Of a stretch of DNA of 12,311 bases, positions 1 to 5,272 are shown piece by piece. The position numbers were made by a program, and so were the translations under genes. The stretch comes from Opitutaceae bacterium (GTDB lineage Bacteria > Verrucomicrobiota > Verrucomicrobiia > Opitutales > Opitutaceae): positions 1 through 12,311 of the forward strand of contig JAPOIC010000037.1 of assembly GCA_029979145.1 (NCBI GenBank), read 5' to 3'. The notes beneath the pieces were generated by a model. It worked only from the letters and a program-made list of their open reading frames with translations, was not told the DNA's origin and did not search any database. Positions within the stretch are counted from its first letter, which is position 1, and each line of letters starts with the position of its first letter.

Positions 1-34
1 AAGGCATTGGCAGAATTCCCGCCCGGTTGCCAGA

Positions 35-1840
35 TCAGCTGTGGACCGCCAGCGCGCTGGCCTCGCAGGTCAGCAGGGGCCGGTCGTAAATCCGCAGAAG
101 CGATAGTGCGGGGTTTGTCTGCAACGTGTCCGCCCCGTTCACGTCGCGAAGGTCGCGACTAAAACGGCCCCAGCCGAATTGGCGGGCGGTGCCGCCGTCG
201 TTGAGGAGGCCGTCGACCACGAAGGTGATGACGTGCGGGCCGGCGTCGACGGTGGCGACGACGTGGTGGTGGCGGCCGGCTTGCAGCAGGCCGGGGTCGC
301 AGTCCCAGCGGTTTTCGGTGCGACCGTCGTTGAGGATGAGTTCGAGCGTGCCGCGCTCCGTGGTCACCAACGCGAGGCCCTGGCCGGTGGGTGTGCGCGT
401 ATCGAGGAGCATTTGCCCTGCGGCAAGTGATTCCAGCGTGAATGCGAGTTCGAGGCTGAATCCGGTGCGCAGGTCCTTCTGCCCATAGTCGGCGCGGGTC
501 CAATCGCGCTCCGTGAAGGCAGGCAAGGTAGGCGCGGGCACACTGGCGGGGAGCTGCTGCGGGCCGGTGAGTTCCAAAAAGAGGCTGGCGCGAATGGGTT
601 CGCTTCCGGATGGAACCGCGGCGGGGGCGCCGCGGCTCAAGGACGGAGTTGAAGGATCGAAGCTCCAGAGTTTTTCGAGGAAATCGCACGGCACGGGGTG
701 CACGCGCGCGACATCCTTTTGGGTTTCCGTGATGAACACCTCGTCGCCGTCCTCAATGAGGTCGGGGTAGCTCATGCGCACGTAGGTGTCGTCGTCGTAG
801 AGAAAAATCTCCGGCTGCGACCAAGCGATTTCCCGGCCGCGCGGGGTGTCGACTTCCACACCGCCGCAGAGCCAGACGGGATTGCGGTCTTCATACCAAT
901 TGCCGCCGTGGTTATGGAACCAGTAGAGGTAGCGCCCGTTGTTGAGGCGCCACGCGAAGTTGGCGGCGCGCGGGTGCTTCATGCGGCGGCCATCGGCGAA
1001 AGTCTGGTAGCGCGGCGGATCCCACGTGCGACCGGCGTCGCGGCTATAGCTGCACACGGGGTGGCCGTCGGTTGAGCGGTAGACGACGTGGAAAGTGCCG
1101 TCGCTGAGGACGCAGTAACTTTGCTCTTCGGCGATGGGCCCGCCGCCCGTGGGGGTGCGGAGGCCGATGTCGCCATCCGGCAAGGTTTCCCACGTGATCT
1201 TGGCGGGGTCGGTCTCGGTGGCGAGATTCGCACTGCGGAGTAGCACGCCTTCCGAGGAGGTGAAGAAGCCCACGCCGAAGCCGCCGACCTTGTGCAGCGA
1301 AACGAAGGCCGCGCCGTGGTGGATGAATGGCCGGCCGACATTCCAGAAGTAGCGCAGTTTGCCGCCGTCGGCGTTGTTGCGATCAATCTCGAACGCGCGG
1401 GACGGGATCGGGTAACGCTCCGCCGACCAAGTGCGACCGTGGTCGTCGCTGAACTTGAACACGTAGTAACCCAGTGAATCGACACGCTTGCAGCGACCGT
1501 CGGGATACTCCGGTTTATCCGCCTTCACCCAGCGCACATTGTCGGTGTTGTGATTATAGAATGCGTAGAGACGGCCCGAGGGGACTTTGAGGACAGTGGC
1601 GTAGGAAGCCTCGGGGCCGCTGGAGGGTTCGACGTCGACGGGCGCGGACCAGGTGCGGGCTTGGTCGGTGCTGCGGACGCTGACGACATGCTGTCCGCCG
1701 TGCCCTTCCTCGCCGGGCCCGGTCGTGACGAGGCAGACCCAGGCACCGTCGTCGGTGTGGGTCAAAAACGGCTGGTCGCTGTAGTGTTCGGTCGGAATTT
1801 CACGACCGTTGGAAATGTGGCGCCAGTCGGGGAGGGGCAT
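35..1840 (-). CDS. Sialidase-fold (BNR/Asp-box) protein with C-terminal LamG-like domain
   Basis: A 601-residue protein. Three Asp-box motifs of the SxDxGxTW type are visible: STDQARTW (57-64, the usual Gly replaced by Ala), SDDHGRTW (131-138) and SRDAGRTW (266-273). They mark the blades of a sialidase-like beta-propeller covering roughly residues 15-400. After a Pro/Ser/Ala-rich linker (about 400-445), residues 455-595 look like a concanavalin A/LamG-type jelly roll (GRHHHVVATVD, FVVDG, LLRIYDRPL). Such proteins usually act on glycans, but the substrate cannot be read from the sequence and sialidase activity is not established. The ATG start begins MPLPDW, with no signal peptide. The frame stays open for at least 80 nt upstream, but nothing there resembles a signal sequence, so the protein looks cytosolic. 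It is separated from the lipid operon upstream by about 200 bp containing a REP doublet and is probably transcribed separately. Confident of the fold, unsure of the function. Confidence 0.85.
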   Translation of the reverse strand: MPLPDWRHISNGREIPTEHYSDQPFLTHTDDGAWVCLVTTGPGEEGHGGQHVVSVRSTDQARTWSAPVDVEPSSGPEASYATVLKVPSGRLYAFYNHNTDNVRWVKADKPEYPDGRCKRVDSLGYYVFKFSDDHGRTWSAERYPIPSRAFEIDRNNADGGKLRYFWNVGRPFIHHGAAFVSLHKVGGFGVGFFTSSEGVLLRSANLATETDPAKITWETLPDGDIGLRTPTGGGPIAEEQSYCVLSDGTFHVVYRSTDGHPVCSYSRDAGRTWDPPRYQTFADGRRMKHPRAANFAWRLNNGRYLYWFHNHGGNWYEDRNPVWLCGGVEVDTPRGREIAWSQPEIFLYDDDTYVRMSYPDLIEDGDEVFITETQKDVARVHPVPCDFLEKLWSFDPSTPSLSRGAPAAVPSGSEPIRASLFLELTGPQQLPASVPAPTLPAFTERDWTRADYGQKDLRTGFSLELAFTLESLAAGQMLLDTRTPTGQGLALVTTERGTLELILNDGRTENRWDCDPGLLQAGRHHHVVATVDAGPHVITFVVDGLLNDGGTARQFGWGRFSRDLRDVNGADTLQTNPALSLLRIYDRPLLTCEASALAVHS

Positions 1841-1952
1841 GGGCGGGTCGGGGTGAAGCCGCGACCCTAGGGACGCCGCGCACGAAGGGGAGGAAAAACG
1901 CTGACGATTACGGTGGGAAACTCTTGCTTGGGTGAGATCGGCTGATGTGCGC

Positions 1953-2017
1953 GGCGGCCTAGGACAGGCCGCCCTACCTTAGGGCTCTGGAGGTAGGGCG
2001 CGCTGTCCCAGCGCGCC
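1953..2017. repeat. REPIN/BIME-like element: two inverted 26-nt GTAG-type REP sequences
   Basis: Two copies of one 26-nt module face each other. The plus-strand copy is 1992-2017 and the minus-strand copy is 1978-1953, with 13 nt between them. Each begins GGTAGGGCG, carries CTGTCC in the centre and ends CGCC. They differ at only five positions, and four of these are paired stem changes (CG versus GC on both arms), so base pairing is kept. The plus copy folds as GGCGCGCTG / CAGCGCGCC with a 3-nt loop (1997-2017). The minus copy folds as GGCGGCCT / AGGCCGCC with a 5-nt loop (1953-1973). The outer CCTACC/GGTAGG ends also pair with each other. A GTAG tetranucleotide followed by an imperfect palindrome is the hallmark of REP sequences moved by RAYT transposases; no RAYT gene is in the window. 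The element lies just after the stop of the metallophosphoesterase gene and may also help end or stabilise that transcript. Confidence 0.75.
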
Positions 2018-2037
2018 GGTGGTGAATGCCGCCGGAC

Positions 2038-2844
2038 TTATACTTCGACCTGGTCTTCGACGTGCTCGCTTGTGGTGTCGGTGTCTGGTGCCGGGAAGTC
2101 CTTCACGAAATCGGCGTAGTGGAGCAGTTCGTAACGGCCGTCGTAGTGCTCGACGATGGCGGTCAGTGACTCCACCCAGTCGCCCGAGTTGAGGTAGTGC
2201 ACGTCGCCCAAGCGCTTGTCGGCCGGCGTGTGGATGTGACCGCACATTACGCCGAGGCAGTTGCGATCCGCTGCCAGCTTGGCGATGTGGTCCTCGAAGT
2301 TGGAGACGTGGTTCACGGCTTCCTTGACGCGGGCCTTGATGGCCTTGCTTAGCGACCAGTATTCCTTGCCGCGCCACGAGCGGTACGCGTTGTAGATGCG
2401 GTTGATCTTGAGCAGGGCGCGGTAACCCCAGTCGCCGAGGTGGGCGAGGAAGACGAAGTTCTTGGTGACGGTGTCAAACACGTCGCCGTGCAACACGAGG
2501 TAGCGGCCGGCGGGGCCTTCGTGGACGTAATCCTCTACGATCTTGAGCCCGGAGAACTCGAGCGGAAGAAAGGCGGTAAGCACGTCGTCGTGATTGCCGC
2601 GCAGGTAGATGATCTCCGTGTCGCGCTTTTCCAATTTCTTGAGGACGATGCGAACGAAACGGGTGTGCGCCTTGGTCCACTGGCCGGCGCGCTTGAGTTG
2701 CCAGCCATCGATGATATCGCCGTTGAGAATCAGTTTTTCACAACGCACCGAGCGCAGGAAATGATTCACTTCCTGGATTTTGCAGTCGGGCGTGCCGAGG
2801 TGGACGTCGGACAGGATGACGGTGCGGACGTGGAGCTTATCCAT
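2038..2844 (-). CDS. PlcP-like metallophosphoesterase (probable phospholipase C; LpxH-like family)
   Basis: A 268-residue protein of the calcineurin-like phosphoesterase fold. The dimetal ligands are all visible: D13 and H15 (SDVHLG), D43 (NGDIIDGW), N84-H85 (GNHD), H119 (LHGDVFD) and H203/H205 (CGHIHT). It would commonly be annotated UDP-2,3-diacylglucosamine diphosphatase, but the LpxH hallmark after the second aspartate (FExWxGDD) is absent. Instead it has DGWQLK, HLGDWGY, EYWSLSK and SGDWVES, which as I recall are features of PlcP, the phospholipase C that releases diacylglycerol during phosphate starvation in Sinorhizobium and marine bacteria. The start is ATG at 2844, overlapping the preceding gene by 8 nt. 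An in-frame extension back to 2973 exists but is Pro/Ala-rich sequence lying within the upstream gene. It is the last gene of the glycosyltransferase operon. The C-terminal 20 residues are acidic and look disordered. The family is certain; the PlcP role is inferred from motifs and neighbours. Confidence 0.9.
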   Translation of the reverse strand: MDKLHVRTVILSDVHLGTPDCKIQEVNHFLRSVRCEKLILNGDIIDGWQLKRAGQWTKAHTRFVRIVLKKLEKRDTEIIYLRGNHDDVLTAFLPLEFSGLKIVEDYVHEGPAGRYLVLHGDVFDTVTKNFVFLAHLGDWGYRALLKINRIYNAYRSWRGKEYWSLSKAIKARVKEAVNHVSNFEDHIAKLAADRNCLGVMCGHIHTPADKRLGDVHYLNSGDWVESLTAIVEHYDGRYELLHYADFVKDFPAPDTDTTSEHVEDQVEV

Positions 2845-3979
2845 GGCGGGAAACGGCGGCGGGCGCAGGGGCGGCGCCGGTTTGATGCAGGACGTGGCGG
2901 GCGATGTCGCGGGCGGCGTCGGGGCGAGCGAGGGCGTCCAGGCGCCGGCGCCAGTCCCGCCAGACCGCCCCACCGTTGGTGAAGGCGCGACGCAGGGCGC
3001 TTACGACCTCTTCCGGGATGGTCGCATGCGCACCGATGTCGTGGCGTCGGAGCAATTCGTAATTTCCTTCCTCCTGACCGGGCACGATCTGATTCACGAT
3101 CATCGGGCAGAGCGCGGCGATGGCTTCCTGAGTGGTGGCCCCGCCGGCCTTGCTGACGACGGCGTGGTGGGTCATCAGCAGTTCGGGGATCTGATCGGTC
3201 CACCCGAGGACCCGCACGGGCAGACGGCGTCGCGCCGCAAGCGCTTCCAGGCGGGCGCGCAGGCGCTCGTCGCGGCCGACGGCAAAAGTGATTTCCCAGC
3301 TCGACTCGGCCATGAGGAGGAGGGCGGTGGTCTCGGCGTGCCAGGAGCCGGAATTGATGATGTAGAGCACGCGCGGGTTATGGCCGGCGGCGAGATTGGG
3401 GGGCGCGAGCTGGGTGGGCTTGGCACTGAACAGGGCTTGCACCGGAAAACCACAGGTGTGCAGGAGGCGCGGGTCGCAACCGGCCTTCACCATGATGGCG
3501 GTGGTCTCGGAGTTGGGCAGAAACCAACCGTCGCAGCGCGGCAGCCACCAGAGCGAATTGATGCTGATCGAGTCGGTGACGATGTTGAACGACGGCGGCC
3601 GCGGTCCGCCTTCGGCGGCGATGCGTTCCAGCAGGAAGGCGTAGATGGGGTAGGTGCTGCACACCGCGACCGGCGCTTCGTCGCGCAGCAGTTCGGCGAG
3701 GCGCGCCTGCTCACGGCGAAAGAAACCCAGGTGCCGGGGGAAGGGCTTGGCCCGGTCGATCCAGCCGTAAAACGCGCTCCACAGCTTCGGCGTGCGATTG
3801 ATCATCGCGAGGTAACCCTTGCGCGCGACCTGGTTCAGGCGCGGCGAGCAGTGGGCAAAGAGGTCGATGATCTCGGCCGTGCCGCGCCCGCCAGTTTCGT
3901 CAAAGGCCGCGCTGAGGTTGCGGGCGGCGGCGTTGTGGCCCTCGCCGTAACCGGCGGTGAGGATGAGGATGCGGCTCAT
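2837..3979 (-). CDS. MGDG-synthase-like GT28 glycosyltransferase (probable diacylglycerol glycosyltransferase)
   Basis: A 380-residue GT-B protein. The N-terminal half has the MGDG-synthase-type glycine loop GYGEGHNAAA (10-19), containing the conserved His15, and a VTDSISINSLWW segment (134-145) where related diacylglycerol glucosyltransferases have a TD...H..W motif. The C-terminal half has the GT28 nucleotide-sugar site: SKAGGATTQEA (276-286) followed by PGQEEGN (300-306). Members of this family move galactose or glucose from a UDP-sugar onto diacylglycerol at the inner face of the cytoplasmic membrane. The start codon is ATG at 3979 and shares an ATGA overlap with the stop of the upstream GT4 gene; its own stop lies inside the next gene. 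The two junctions imply translational coupling, so the three proteins are probably made together. Sugar and acceptor are inferred from the family and from the PlcP-like neighbour. A MurG role is unlikely given the motifs. Confidence 0.9.
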   Translation of the reverse strand: MSRILILTAGYGEGHNAAARNLSAAFDETGGRGTAEIIDLFAHCSPRLNQVARKGYLAMINRTPKLWSAFYGWIDRAKPFPRHLGFFRREQARLAELLRDEAPVAVCSTYPIYAFLLERIAAEGGPRPPSFNIVTDSISINSLWWLPRCDGWFLPNSETTAIMVKAGCDPRLLHTCGFPVQALFSAKPTQLAPPNLAAGHNPRVLYIINSGSWHAETTALLLMAESSWEITFAVGRDERLRARLEALAARRRLPVRVLGWTDQIPELLMTHHAVVSKAGGATTQEAIAALCPMIVNQIVPGQEEGNYELLRRHDIGAHATIPEEVVSALRRAFTNGGAVWRDWRRRLDALARPDAARDIARHVLHQTGAAPAPAAVSRHG

Positions 3980-5112
3980 GTGGGGTGAGGCAGGCCGGCG
4001 GCGGCGAGCAGGTCGCCTTCAAACCGCCCGATGACGTGGGCCCAGGATTGTTGCTCAAAGCCATGGCGGGCGGCCTGGCGCAGGCGGGTGCGCAGATCGG
4101 CGTCGCTGGCGAGTTGCACCGCCGCCGCCTCAAGCTGATCGGCGCGGTCGCACGGTGCCACGAGGCCGTTCTCGCCGTGGCGGATGAACTGGCGGGCGGC
4201 GGCGTAGTCGAAGCCCGCGACCGCGAGTCCGCTGGCCATCGCCTCGGTGAGGACGTTGCCGAAGGTCTCGGACAGGCTCGCGTGAATGTAGATGTCGGCC
4301 GACGCGTAGTAGCGGCCGATTTCCTCGCGCGAATAAAAGCCCGCGAAAATGCAGTCCGGGTGCGCGCGCATCAAGGAGTCGCGGAGCGGGCCGTCGCCGG
4401 CGAGGACGAAGCGCAGGCGCGGGTTGGCGGCGCGCATCGCAGCGAAGATCTTGAAGAGCTGGTCGTAATTCTTTTCCGGCGCCATCCGGCCAACGTGCAG
4501 CACCACGGGGTCGGCCTCGCCCACGCCCCACTCGGCGCGCAGTTCGGCGCAACGTCGCGCGGGGGAGAAACATTCGATTTCGATGCCGCGGGATAGGAGC
4601 TTGAGATTGGTGAAGCCAAGGTTGGCGAGTTCACCGCAAAGTTCATCCGTCGGCGCGAAGGTGCACTGCGTGCGGTTGTGCACGCGGCGCAGCCAGCCGA
4701 GCACCAAGGACTGCAACGGCGCGAAACCGTAGTCGCGCGTGTAGGCGTGAAAATTGGTGTGAAAACTCGAGGTCACCGGCAGGCCGAGTTGGCGGGCGGC
4801 GGTCACCGCGGTGGCGCCCAGCGGTCCTTCAGTCACCACGTGCACGAGGTCTGGCCGCTCGGCGCGCCAGAGGCGGAGAAAGCGGCGTTTCGCCGGCAGG
4901 CCGAGGCGGAGCAGGGGATAGCCGGGGATCGCCATGCCGGGCAGCGGCACCTGGCGATAACCGGGATTGGCGGCGGGCAGGTCCTTGCGGTCGGGTCGGT
5001 AAACCGTGATGTCGTGTCCGCGAGCGGCCAACTCGCGCGCGATCACGCCAAAGGTCATGGCCACGCCGTTGACTTCGGGCGGGAACGTTTCGGTGACGAT
5101 GGCGAGTTTCAC
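3976..5112 (-). CDS. GT4-family glycosyltransferase, first gene of the glycolipid operon
   Basis: A 378-residue GT-B glycosyltransferase. The N-terminal acceptor domain opens with TETFPPEVNGVA (7-18), the glycine-containing loop typical of GT4 lipid glycosyltransferases such as SQD2- and MgtA/PimB-like enzymes, and includes SSFHTNF (115-121). The C-terminal donor domain has GRMAPEKN (208-215) and the E-x7-E motif at E282 and E290 (SETFGNVLTEA). No signal peptide or membrane span is seen, which suits a peripheral membrane enzyme. The chosen start is GTG at 5112, because the mature family N-terminus MKLAIVTETF begins there; no Shine-Dalgarno sequence precedes it. It leads an operon with a GT28 enzyme and a PlcP-like phosphoesterase, preceded by a Pho-like box. 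Together these suggest it adds the first or second sugar, or a hexuronic acid or sulfoquinovose, to diacylglycerol. The exact donor cannot be told from sequence. Confidence 0.9.
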   Translation of the reverse strand: MKLAIVTETFPPEVNGVAMTFGVIARELAARGHDITVYRPDRKDLPAANPGYRQVPLPGMAIPGYPLLRLGLPAKRRFLRLWRAERPDLVHVVTEGPLGATAVTAARQLGLPVTSSFHTNFHAYTRDYGFAPLQSLVLGWLRRVHNRTQCTFAPTDELCGELANLGFTNLKLLSRGIEIECFSPARRCAELRAEWGVGEADPVVLHVGRMAPEKNYDQLFKIFAAMRAANPRLRFVLAGDGPLRDSLMRAHPDCIFAGFYSREEIGRYYASADIYIHASLSETFGNVLTEAMASGLAVAGFDYAAARQFIRHGENGLVAPCDRADQLEAAAVQLASDADLRTRLRQAARHGFEQQSWAHVIGRFEGDLLAAAGLPHPT

Positions 5113-5150
5113 GCGGGCAAGGTATTGGCAGTGCGCGGTTAATCTGACCT

Positions 5151-5183
5151 CGCCGGGTTACGAACGCGTGTCGTCCAGGTTAC
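5151..5183 (-). promoter_or_regulatory. Pho-box-like triple 11-bp direct repeat upstream of the glycolipid/PlcP operon
   Basis: Read on the minus strand, three consecutive 11-nt units run GTAACCTGGAC, GACACGCGTTC and GTAACCCGGCG. Their leading pentamers GTAAC, GACAC, GTAAC are exactly those of the box at 9881-9913. The last pentamer ends 45 nt before the GTG start of the GT4 gene. A weak -10-like hexamer (CAGATT, 5146-5141) begins 10 nt after it, the spacing found when a PhoB-type activator replaces the -35 element. The repeat matches no other feature and falls wholly in the intergenic space between divergent genes. That it is an operator is a strong inference from duplication; that the regulator is PhoB-like is inferred from the 11-bp period and the genes controlled. 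Confidence 0.7.
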
Positions 5184-5272
5184 GACTACGGCAATTGTCC
5201 AATTTGCGACGGAAACGCACTTCGGGGTTGCACCGGCCCGGGCGCTTTTTACGGTCGTTCTTTTTTACGTGG

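Noticed and set aside
2038..2844. Calling the metallophosphoesterase LpxH (lipid A pathway)
   Set aside because: The LpxH motif after the second metal-binding aspartate is missing, and the neighbours are diacylglycerol-type glycosyltransferases rather than lipid A genes. It remains the fallback if the phylogeny disagrees.
2845..2973. N-terminal extension of the metallophosphoesterase
   Set aside because: It translates to a Pro/Ala-rich peptide inside the GT28 gene. The phosphoesterase fold begins directly at MDKLHVRTVILSDVH.
2780..3988. A 402-codon open frame on the plus strand opposite the GT28 gene
   Set aside because: The product is a Gly/Asp/Arg-rich low-complexity reading with no family features, lying opposite a gene with clear catalytic motifs. 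Treated as a GC-rich shadow.
5006..5272. N-terminal extension of the SNF2 gene
   Set aside because: This stretch is antisense to the GT4 start and then runs through the intergenic operator region. Family-like sequence starts only at the ATG at 5273.
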